From Treponema sp. (lineage in GTDB: Bacteria > Spirochaetota > Spirochaetia > Treponematales > Breznakiellaceae), in assembly GCA_031271075.1 (NCBI GenBank), contig JAISWN010000350.1, positions 1 to 16,343 of the forward strand: a stretch of DNA of 16,343 nt, written 5' to 3'. Within the stretch, counting starts at the first letter, position 1; every line of letters begins with the position of its first letter. The position numbers were made by a program, and so were the translations under genes. Shown piece after piece: positions 1-6,670 of the stretch. The notes beneath the pieces were generated by a model. That model saw only the letters and a program-made list of their open reading frames with translations, was not told the DNA's origin and ran no database searches.

Positions 1-378
1 TACAAGGACGGGGACAATGTTTCCTGCCTGATGAAATTCAAAAATGAAACCATGGTGTATTTATTCGCTGGACGTACAGCCCCCCATGGGTATAATGTAG
101 AGACGGAGATCATCGGTACCAGGGGTATTCTGCGGGTTGCCCATGTTCCCCAAAAAAACCTGGTGGAAATTCTGGATCATCAGGGCGTCAGGAAGGAATG
201 CAGCGAAAATTTTCTTGAACGTTTTGATACCGCCTACGTCAGGGAGGTCCAGGAATTTGTGGACTGTATTATATCGGGCCGGAAGCCTGCCGTATCGGTC
301 TACGACGGAACCAGGGTTTCTGAAATAGCCTACAAATGCAAAGAAGCCTTTGAAAGCGGTGAACTGTTGAGATTCTGA
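1..378 (+). CDS. Gfo/Idh/MocA-family oxidoreductase, C-terminal part (5' end outside window)
   Basis: The reading frame is open from base 1 and ends at TGA 376-378, so only the last 125 residues are present. No Rossmann fold is visible; what remains is the C-terminal alpha/beta substrate domain. Its tail (FLERFDTAYVREVQEFVDCI, then SGRKPAVSVYDG) lines up with the tail of the next gene, IolG (FLERYKQAFIDEMESFVEAV, then RNKPVPVSGTDG). That makes it a second member of the same dehydrogenase family, placed directly upstream of iolG with a 28-base gap. In iol clusters, extra Gfo/Idh/MocA members usually oxidise other inositol isomers (scyllo-, D-chiro-) or related polyols with NAD(P). Which substrate applies here cannot be read from this fragment. 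The family assignment is firm and the substrate is unknown. Confidence 0.8.
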   Translation, partial: YKDGDNVSCLMKFKNETMVYLFAGRTAPHGYNVETEIIGTRGILRVAHVPQKNLVEILDHQGVRKECSENFLERFDTAYVREVQEFVDCIISGRKPAVSVYDGTRVSEIAYKCKEAFESGELLRF

Positions 379-406
379 TGTTTTGAGTTGATATGAGGAG
401 GTCCTT

Positions 407-1426
407 ATGGCGGACAGGTTAAAGGTCGGGATTATCGGGATCGGCAGGATCGGCAAGATCCACGCCGGGAATATTGCCCACTTTGTGGGCGGGGCGGAGC
501 TTGCGGGGGTGGCGGATCTGTTCCTGAACCCGGAAGGCGAAGCGTTTGCCGGATCCCTGGGAGCGGGAAAGGTAACCAAAGACCCTGGGGAACTGCTGAA
601 GGATCCTTCCATCGGCGCGATTGTTATCTGTAGTTCCACCGATACCCACGCGGATTACGTCATCGCCGCCGCCCAGGCGGGGAAGCATATCTTTTGCGAA
701 AAACCCATCGACCTTTCGGTTCCCAAGGTAAAAGCGGCCCTGGAAGCGGTAAAAAAAGCGGGCGTACAGTTACAGGTAGGGTTTAACCGCCGCTTTGACC
801 ATAACTTCAAACGGGTAAGGGATCTTACCCTGGCCGGGGAAATAGGGCAGGTTCATGTGGTAAAGATAACCTCCCGGGATCCCGCTCCTCCTCCTCCCGC
901 CTACGTGGCGGTCTCCGGGGGTATCTTTATTGATATGATGATCCACGACTTCGACATGGCCCGGTTTCAGGCGGGAAGCGAGGTTACGGAAGTGTACGCC
1001 TCGGGATCGGTCCTGATCGATCCCGAAATCGGCAAGGCCGGGGATGTGGATACCGCCATAGTAACCCTGAAGTTCGCCAACGGCGCCATAGGCGTCATCG
1101 ACAATTCCCGCAAGGCGGTTTACGGTTACGATCAGCGGGTAGAGGTGTTTGGTTCTAAAGGGGCCGCGGTGGCCCAAAACGACAGCCCCAGCACCACGGT
1201 GCTGTACAACGAAAAAGGGGTTACCGGAGACAAGCCCCTGTACTTCTTCCTGGAGCGTTACAAACAGGCTTTTATCGACGAGATGGAAAGTTTTGTTGAG
1301 GCGGTTACCCGGAACAAACCGGTTCCGGTTAGCGGGACCGACGGCCTTGAAGATCTGTACGTGGCCCTGGCGGCTTCCAAATCTCTCAAGGAACAGCGGC
1401 CGGTTAAACTTGAAGAAGTCAAGTAG
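407..1426 (+). CDS. iolG: Inositol 2-dehydrogenase
   Basis: Oxidises myo-inositol to 2-keto-myo-inositol (scyllo-inosose) with NAD+, the first cytoplasmic step of inositol breakdown. The protein has 339 residues, the usual length for IolG. An N-terminal Rossmann fold carries GIGRIG at residues 11-16, and the family EKP motif with the catalytic lysine is at K99. The substrate domain has GGIFIDMMIHDFD at 171-183, giving the Asp/His pair D176 and H180 that correspond to the catalytic Asp and His of characterised inositol dehydrogenases. AGGAGG at 396-401 lies five bases before the ATG and fixes the start. It is followed by iolB with a 48-base gap. Substrate assignment rests on the motifs plus adjacency to iolB, iolD and iolE. 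Another inositol isomer remains possible given the related gene just upstream. Confidence 0.92.
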   Translation: MADRLKVGIIGIGRIGKIHAGNIAHFVGGAELAGVADLFLNPEGEAFAGSLGAGKVTKDPGELLKDPSIGAIVICSSTDTHADYVIAAAQAGKHIFCEKPIDLSVPKVKAALEAVKKAGVQLQVGFNRRFDHNFKRVRDLTLAGEIGQVHVVKITSRDPAPPPPAYVAVSGGIFIDMMIHDFDMARFQAGSEVTEVYASGSVLIDPEIGKAGDVDTAIVTLKFANGAIGVIDNSRKAVYGYDQRVEVFGSKGAAVAQNDSPSTTVLYNEKGVTGDKPLYFFLERYKQAFIDEMESFVEAVTRNKPVPVSGTDGLEDLYVALAASKSLKEQRPVKLEEVK

Positions 1427-1474
1427 GGCAAACCGGCAGCCTTGCAGCTGCCAGCCTGTTATGAGGAGGTAACT

Positions 1475-2272
1475 ATGCAGATACGCCACCGGATTCCCTT
1501 TATCCGGGGATACACCCCCCTTTCGGATCGCGCCGGGGCGGGGGCGGAAATGCTTATGGATTTCGGGGTGCTGAAACTGGACGAGGGGGAGTGTTACGAA
1601 GACGCCTCCGCCGTGGATGAACGGATATGGCTTTTAAGCGGAGGCGCCGCGCTTGTTTCCTGGGAGGGGCAGTCGGCGGAAATTTCCCGGCCCGATCTGT
1701 TTGATCATTCCCCCTGGTGCCTCTCGGTTCCCTCGGGCTGCCCGGTGACCATCAAGGCCGGGAAGGGGGGCTGCGAGTTTTATCGCTGCGCCACCGACAA
1801 TCCCCGGCCCATCAGATCCCGGCTCTACACCCCCGGGGAGTGCCGCAGCGAATTCCGGGGGGAGGGAACCATGCGGGAAACTTCCACCCGTATCGTCCGG
1901 ACCATTTTCGACGACACCAACCGGCCCGAATCCAACCTGGTTATCGGGGAAGTGATCGGCCTTCCCGGAAAATGGTCAAGCTATCCCCCCCACCATCACC
2001 CCCAACCGGAGATATACCACTACCGTTTCCTGCCCTCCCAGGGCTTCGGCCTTACCGCCATTGGGAACACCCCGTACATTATCAAAGACCGGGACACGAT
2101 CTACATTAAGGACGGGGAGGATCACCCCCAGGTAACGGCGCCGGGTTACGCCATGTGGTACCTCTGGGTCATCCGCCATATCGAGGGAAACCACTACGGG
2201 AAACAGTACGTGGCGGAAGATCACCAGTGGGTTACCGGGCCGGAAGACAGGATCTGGCAGCCGAAACGCTAA
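1475..2272 (+). CDS. iolB: 5-deoxy-glucuronate isomerase
   Basis: Converts 5-deoxy-D-glucuronate, the product of IolD, to 2-deoxy-5-keto-D-gluconate. The 265-residue length fits the IolB family, which is a bicupin. The C-terminal cupin shows the metal-binding pattern HHH at 173-175, E179 and H217, embedded in the family signature GLPGKWSSYPPHHH. The frame is open further upstream to a TTG at 1442, but AGGAGG at 1464-1469 sits five bases before the ATG at 1475, so the shorter start is chosen. The order iolG-iolB-iolD-iolE matches pathway function rather than the Bacillus subtilis gene order. Assignment is confident. Confidence 0.93.
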   Translation: MQIRHRIPFIRGYTPLSDRAGAGAEMLMDFGVLKLDEGECYEDASAVDERIWLLSGGAALVSWEGQSAEISRPDLFDHSPWCLSVPSGCPVTIKAGKGGCEFYRCATDNPRPIRSRLYTPGECRSEFRGEGTMRETSTRIVRTIFDDTNRPESNLVIGEVIGLPGKWSSYPPHHHPQPEIYHYRFLPSQGFGLTAIGNTPYIIKDRDTIYIKDGEDHPQVTAPGYAMWYLWVIRHIEGNHYGKQYVAEDHQWVTGPEDRIWQPKR

Positions 2273-2284
2273 GCTGGTACCCTG

Positions 2285-2307
2285 TCCATAATAAGACACA
2301 TTATGGA
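2285..2307 (+). promoter_or_regulatory. Perfect inverted repeat between iolB and iolD
   Basis: TCCATAAT and its exact reverse complement ATTATGGA are separated by seven bases. The repeat extends by one G-T and one T-A pair outward. It lies in the 63-base iolB-iolD gap, 28 bases before the iolD ATG. It has no T-tract, so it is not a terminator. It could be an operator for an iol regulator, or an mRNA stem that alters expression or stability at this junction. The sequence shows only the symmetry; the role is inferred. Confidence 0.4.
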
Positions 2308-2335
2308 TACACACTAAATCAAGGAGCAGGAAGAT

Positions 2336-4216
2336 ATGGGAAATACAGTGCGTCTTACCGTGGGACAGGCCCTGGTACGTTTTTTGGATAACCAGTACGT
2401 TGAGCGGGACGGCGCGGAAATTAAATTCGTTACCGGGGTCTTCGGCATCTTCGGCCACGGCGTGGTGGTCGGCCTGGGGGAAGCCCTGGCGGCGAAGGAT
2501 CACGGGCTCAGGTTTTTCCAGGCCAAGAACGAGCAGGGCGGCGCCCACGCCGCCATGGGTTACGCCAAGCAGAACAACCGGCTCCGGATGATGGGGGTGT
2601 GCAGCTCCATCGGGCCGGGGGCGCTTAATATGGTTACCGCCGCCGGAACCGCCACGGTAAACCGGATACCCGTGCTTTTCCTCCCCGGCGACGCCTTTGC
2701 CTGCCGCCAGCCCGATCCGGTACTCCAGCAGGTGGAGATCCCCCATGACTACACCAATACCGCCAGCGACGCTTTCCGGGCGGTAAGCCGTTACTGGGAC
2801 CGGGTTAACCGGCCCGAGCAGCTTATGAGCGCCCTGATCAACGCCTTCCGGGTACTGACCGATCCCGCGGAAACCGGGGCGGTAACTGTGGCCCTTCCCC
2901 AGGATGTGCAGGGGGAGGTTTACGATTACCCCGAGGAATTTCTGGCCAAGCGGGTCCACCACATCGAGCGGCGCATCCCTACCAAAGGCCAGATTGAAAG
3001 GGCCGTTGAAATGCTCAAGGCGGCGAAAAAGCCGCTCCTTATCTCTGGCGGCGGGCTCAGGTTCTCCGACGCGGGGAAGGAACTGGAAACATTCTGCGAA
3101 ACCTTCCACATCCCCTTTGGGGAGACCCAGGCGGGCAAGGGGATCGTCCCCTGGGACAACCCCTACAACCTTTCGGGAATCGGCAATACCGGGAGCCTGG
3201 CTTCCAACCGCCTGGCCAAGGAGGCGGATCTTGTTATCGCGGCGGGAACCCGGCTGGGGGATTTTACCACCTGTTCCAAGTGGCTCTTCCAGAACCCCGC
3301 CTGCCGGATACTGGGGATCAATGTCGCGTCCTTCGATGCCTACAAGATGAACGCCGAGCCCCTCATCGCCGACGCGAAACTCACCCTGGCGGCCCTGGTC
3401 AAGGAGGCCGCGGGCTACCGCTCCGCCTGGGGCGGCCGGATCAAGGAAGTCAAGGACGAGTGGGACCGGGAGGTGGATCGGCTCTACGGCGAGGAGATTC
3501 CCCCCGGGGAGGACGGAAAGCCTCTTCTTTCCCAGGCCCGTGTCCTGGGGGAGCTCAACGATCGGCTCCTCCCCAAGAACGCCATCGTGGTTTCCGGTTC
3601 CGGTTCCATACCCAGTGATATGCAGCGGGTATGGCGGGTACGGGTTAAGGATACCTACCACATGGAGTACGGGTTCTCCTGTATGGGCTACGAGATAGCC
3701 GCCGCCCTGGGCTGCCGTATAGGGTTCCCGGATAGGGAAGTGGTGACAATCGTAGGGGATGGGGCGTATACTATGCTCCATACAGAACTTCTTACCGCCG
3801 TCCAGGAAGGGAAGAAGATCATCGTTGTGGTGTTGGACAACGCCGGTTTTCACTGTATCGACAACCTTCAACATAGCCAGGGTATTACCCACTTCGGAAA
3901 CGAATGGAAACAGCGGGACGAGAAGAGCGGCCGGCTGGAAGGCGCCCCGGTGGAGGTGGACTACGCCAAGAACGCCGAAAGCTGGGGCGCTCTGGGCCTG
4001 CGGGCCCGCAGCTCCGCCGAACTGGCGGAGGCGGTAAAGCAGGCCCTGGCCTCCCGGAAAGCCGTGGTAATTGACGTAAAGGTAGGGGCCAAGACCATGA
4101 CCGGGGGTTATGAAAACTGGTGGCGGGTTGGGACGGCCCAGGTTTCTTCCAACACCGAAGTTGAGGAAGCGGCAAAGAAGATGGCCGCGGAAGTCGCCAA
4201 GGCGCGAAAATTTTAG
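2336..4216 (+). CDS. iolD: 3D-(3,5/4)-trihydroxycyclohexane-1,2-dione hydrolase (ThDP-dependent)
   Basis: Opens the ring of the diketone made by IolE to give 5-deoxy-glucuronate, using thiamine diphosphate. The protein has 626 residues in the three-domain acetolactate-synthase-like layout. The N-terminal pyrimidine-binding domain holds the catalytic glutamate E66 in AKNEQGGAHAA. The central domain carries SGGG near 237-240. The C-terminal ThDP/Mg site has GDG at 474-476 followed by N502 in VVLDNAGFH. AAGGAG at 2321-2326 is nine bases before the ATG. The stop codon at 4214-4216 overlaps the iolE ribosome binding site, so the two genes are tightly linked. A long open frame on the opposite strand over this gene is a by-product of its codon bias. 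Confidence 0.95.
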   Translation: MGNTVRLTVGQALVRFLDNQYVERDGAEIKFVTGVFGIFGHGVVVGLGEALAAKDHGLRFFQAKNEQGGAHAAMGYAKQNNRLRMMGVCSSIGPGALNMVTAAGTATVNRIPVLFLPGDAFACRQPDPVLQQVEIPHDYTNTASDAFRAVSRYWDRVNRPEQLMSALINAFRVLTDPAETGAVTVALPQDVQGEVYDYPEEFLAKRVHHIERRIPTKGQIERAVEMLKAAKKPLLISGGGLRFSDAGKELETFCETFHIPFGETQAGKGIVPWDNPYNLSGIGNTGSLASNRLAKEADLVIAAGTRLGDFTTCSKWLFQNPACRILGINVASFDAYKMNAEPLIADAKLTLAALVKEAAGYRSAWGGRIKEVKDEWDREVDRLYGEEIPPGEDGKPLLSQARVLGELNDRLLPKNAIVVSGSGSIPSDMQRVWRVRVKDTYHMEYGFSCMGYEIAAALGCRIGFPDREVVTIVGDGAYTMLHTELLTAVQEGKKIIVVVLDNAGFHCIDNLQHSQGITHFGNEWKQRDEKSGRLEGAPVEVDYAKNAESWGALGLRARSSAELAEAVKQALASRKAVVIDVKVGAKTMTGGYENWWRVGTAQVSSNTEVEEAAKKMAAEVAKARKF

Positions 4217-4227
4217 GAGGTTTGAGT

Positions 4228-5409
4228 ATGGCGAAAGTATCGGAACCCCCAAAGAGGGGCAGGGGCCGTCCGCCCAAAAACGGCACGAAGGCCGCTGAAA
4301 AAAAGGCGGGGGCGAAAAAAACCGCCGCGAAGAAAACCGGTTTGGTTAAGGCCCCGGTAAAAAAGACCGTAAAGGCAAAGAAACCGGCGGACAAAGTTGC
4401 CAGAACCAAGGCCGTCCCGGCCAAAGCCGGCTTGAAAACGGCCGTAAAGAAGGCTGCCCTAAAGAAGGCCGGGCAGGCCGGAAAGCGCGCCAGGAGAGCC
4501 GCTTCAAGGTCAAGGTACAGCGCGGGAAAAAACATCCGGCTGGCCATAGCCCCCATCGGCTGGACGAACGACGATCTGCCCGAATTGGGCGGGGAGATCC
4601 CCTTTGAACAGTGCGTCAGCGAAATGGCCCTGGCGGGTTTCACGGGTAGCGAGGTGGGGAACAAGTACCCCAGGGATCCGGATGTCCTTAACCAGGCCCT
4701 GGCCCTGCGGGGGCTTACCATCTGTAACGCCTGGTTCAGCTCCTTCCTTACCACCAGACCCTACGAGGAAGTGGAGGAAGATTTTATCCGGCACCGGGAT
4801 TTTCTCTACGCCGTGGGCGCCCGGGTGATAGGGGCCGCCGAGCAGGGGCACTCCATCCAGGGGCTGGACGAACCCATATTCGACGCCAAGCCCTCCTTTA
4901 CCGATGAAGAGTGGGACAGCCTCTGTTCCGGGCTTAACCGGCTGGGCAGGCTGGCCGCCGAAAAGGGGATGAAGCTGACCTACCACCACCACATGGGGAC
5001 GGGGGTTCAGAGCGCCGGGGAAATTGACCGGCTTATGGAAAACACGGACCCTGAATACCTGGGGCTCCTCTACGATACGGGCCACCTGGTTTTTGCCGGG
5101 GAGGATCATCTGGCGGTCCTGGACAAGTGGATAGATCGGATAGGCCACGTCCACCTGAAAGATATGCGTCCCCCTGTCCGGGAAAGGGCCGCGCTGGAAA
5201 AGTGGTCTTTCCTCCGGGCCGTTAAAGAAGGGGTCTTCACCGTTCCCGGAGACGGGGCGGTGGATTTTGCCCCGGTTTTTAAGGCCCTGAAAAAGGCGCG
5301 GTACGCAGGCTGGTGGGTTGTCGAGGCGGAGCAGGATCCGGCAAAGGCCAAACCCCTGGAATACGCGATCAAAGCAAGGCGGTACATTAAAGAGACCGCG
5401 AAGATATAG
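4228..5409 (+). CDS. iolE: Inosose dehydratase with N-terminal AT-hook and histone-H1-like tail
   Basis: Dehydrates 2-keto-myo-inositol to the cyclohexane-dione used by IolD. The TIM-barrel core spans about residues 103-393 and resembles ordinary IolE of roughly 300 residues. It shows likely metal-site segments: GFTGSEVG (E142), YHHHMGTG (252-258), YDTGH (282-286) and GHVHLKD (306-312). Ahead of it are about 100 extra residues. These include the AT-hook core RGRGRPPK at 10-17, then Lys/Ala/Pro repeats of the KTAAKK and KAPVKK type, and an Arg-rich end (KRARR, SRSR). Residues 1-100 contain 25 Lys and 9 Arg but only 3 acidic residues. AGGAGG at 4215-4220 is seven bases before the ATG at 4228; a TTG at 4222 is too close to the site. 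No ATG or GTG occurs in frame between the tail and M133, so the tail must be translated with the core, apart from two TTG codons within the tail. Confidence 0.92.
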   Translation: MAKVSEPPKRGRGRPPKNGTKAAEKKAGAKKTAAKKTGLVKAPVKKTVKAKKPADKVARTKAVPAKAGLKTAVKKAALKKAGQAGKRARRAASRSRYSAGKNIRLAIAPIGWTNDDLPELGGEIPFEQCVSEMALAGFTGSEVGNKYPRDPDVLNQALALRGLTICNAWFSSFLTTRPYEEVEEDFIRHRDFLYAVGARVIGAAEQGHSIQGLDEPIFDAKPSFTDEEWDSLCSGLNRLGRLAAEKGMKLTYHHHMGTGVQSAGEIDRLMENTDPEYLGLLYDTGHLVFAGEDHLAVLDKWIDRIGHVHLKDMRPPVRERAALEKWSFLRAVKEGVFTVPGDGAVDFAPVFKALKKARYAGWWVVEAEQDPAKAKPLEYAIKARRYIKETAKI

Positions 5410-5418
5410 CAGACATTG

Positions 5419-5457
5419 GAGCATTTCCCAAAACCCGGTTGGTTTTGGGAAATGCTC
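5419..5457 (+). repeat. Perfect 17-bp palindromic hairpin (TTTCCCAAAA family, copy 1)
   Basis: Arms at 5419-5435 and 5441-5457 are exact reverse complements around a five-base loop. The core TTTCCCAAAA...TTTTGGGAAA is shared with copies at 5503-5533 and 8749-8782. It starts nine bases after the iolE stop. No T-tract follows directly, but a second hairpin with one lies just downstream. It may be an mRNA-stabilising or attenuating stem, or a dispersed intergenic repeat. Confidence 0.7.
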
Positions 5458-5460
5458 TTG

Positions 5461-5485
5461 AAAAGCGGGCTTTAGACCGCTTTTT
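5461..5485 (+). terminator. Terminator-like hairpin between iolE and the transaldolase gene
   Basis: AAAAGCGG at 5461-5468 pairs with CCGCTTTT at 5477-5484 across an eight-base loop and runs into a T-tract. The stem is short and moderately GC-rich, so termination may be partial. That would set different levels for the genes before and after it. No promoter is evident between here and the transaldolase start, which argues for read-through. Confidence 0.5.
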
Positions 5486-5502
5486 CTAATAAATTTGAAG
5501 CA

Positions 5503-5533
5503 GCTTTCCCAAAAGCTGAAGTTTTGGGAAAGC
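5503..5533 (+). repeat. Perfect 12-bp palindromic hairpin (TTTCCCAAAA family, copy 2)
   Basis: GCTTTCCCAAAA at 5503-5514 and its exact complement at 5522-5533 enclose seven bases. The 3' arm ends six bases before the AGGAGG of the transaldolase gene (5540-5545), so the stem sits immediately upstream of that ribosome binding site without covering it. It has no T-tract. It is the second copy of the repeat within 90 bases. Confidence 0.65.
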
Positions 5534-5551
5534 CCCATGAGGAGGCACAGA

Positions 5552-6640
5552 ATGAGTGACGCGAAAGGCCCGCTTTACGAGATGACGCAGAAGAGTCCCA
5601 CCGAATTCTGGAACGATTCCTGCGCCCAAGCCGAATTGTCGGACGCCATTACTTACGGCGCTACTGGGGGGACCAGTAATCCTACCATCGTCGGACAGGT
5701 GCTGAAGAAGGAACTGGACACCTGGCGGCCGAAGATTGTGGAGCTTATCAAAAACAACCCCACGGCGGACGAAGATTTTATCGCCTGGCGGACCATGGAG
5801 ATGATCACCGTCAACGCGGCGAAGCTCCTCAAGCCCATATACGACAAAAACAAGGGCAGAAACGGCCGCCTGTCGATTCAGACAAACACCAAGTACTACC
5901 GGAACGCGAAGGCCATTGTGGAACAGGCCCTTTATTTTAACACCCTGTATCCCAACAACAACATAAAACTGCCGGTTACCAAGGCGGGGATAGAGGCGAT
6001 AGAGGAGTTAAGCTATCAGGGGGTCAGCGTTAACGCTACCGTGTCCTTTACCGTGCCCCAGTGTATCGCCGTTGCCGAAGCGGTGGAGCGGGGGTTCAAG
6101 CGGCGGGAAAAGGAGGGAAAGGATGTTTCCTCCATGAGCCCGGTCTGCACCATCATGGTGGGCCGCCTGGACGACTGGCTTAAAGTGCAATGCGCCAAGA
6201 AAGGCATCGTTATCGATCCGGGTTACCTGGAATGGCCGGGAGTCGCCGCGGCGAAACGGGCCTATCGGCTCTACAAAGAGCGGGGTTACCGGATCCGGCT
6301 TCTCAACGCCGCTTTCCGTAACCAGTTCCACTGGTCCGAATTCATCGGCGGCGATATGTCCATGACCATTACCTACGACTGGCAGCAGCGGTTTAACACT
6401 TCCGATGTGGAAGTTAAGAACCGTATCGACGATCCGGTAGATCCCAGGATCATTGCGGATCTGGAAAAGAAATTTCCCGACTTTATCCGGGCTTACAACG
6501 AAGACGGCATGAAACCCGAGGAATTTGAAAATTTCGGCTCTACCAGGAGGACCCTGCTTGCCTTCCTTGAGAGCTACGCGGATCTTGTCGCGGTTATCCG
6601 CGGCATCATGATAACCAATCCTGATGCGAAAGGAGAATAA
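5552..6640 (+). CDS. Transaldolase/fructose-6-phosphate-aldolase family class I aldolase
   Basis: A 362-residue Schiff-base aldolase of the transaldolase family, longer than FSA (about 220) and TalB (about 317). It has the strand-1 segment WNDS (likely catalytic D22), the TSNPT motif at 41-45, LSIQT at 107-111, IKLPVT with the expected Schiff-base lysine K139, and VNATVSF..Q at 160-170. Q110 falls where TalB-type transaldolases have Glu96 and where FSA has Gln59, a position known to separate transferase from cleavage behaviour. AGGAGG at 5540-5545 with a six-base spacer fixes the ATG at 5552. The frame is open further upstream, but that stretch overlaps the hairpin. It lies between iolE and iolA. 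A role in splitting the deoxy-keto-gluconate intermediate is an inference; a plain pentose-phosphate transaldolase is the alternative. Confidence 0.85.
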   Translation: MSDAKGPLYEMTQKSPTEFWNDSCAQAELSDAITYGATGGTSNPTIVGQVLKKELDTWRPKIVELIKNNPTADEDFIAWRTMEMITVNAAKLLKPIYDKNKGRNGRLSIQTNTKYYRNAKAIVEQALYFNTLYPNNNIKLPVTKAGIEAIEELSYQGVSVNATVSFTVPQCIAVAEAVERGFKRREKEGKDVSSMSPVCTIMVGRLDDWLKVQCAKKGIVIDPGYLEWPGVAAAKRAYRLYKERGYRIRLLNAAFRNQFHWSEFIGGDMSMTITYDWQQRFNTSDVEVKNRIDDPVDPRIIADLEKKFPDFIRAYNEDGMKPEEFENFGSTRRTLLAFLESYADLVAVIRGIMITNPDAKGE

Positions 6641-6670
6641 GCCTGGAGATACTCCGGCGGGAATGTTAAG

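Noticed and set aside
1976..4252. A 758-codon open frame on the minus strand opposite iolD
   Set aside because: It lies almost wholly antisense to a well-supported iolD, has low-complexity Gly/Pro/His-rich translation with no recognisable domain, and reflects the strong codon bias of the sense gene.
4510..5538. Long minus-strand open frame opposite iolE
   Set aside because: Antisense to the conserved IolE core, with no domain or ribosome binding site of note. Treated as a shadow frame.
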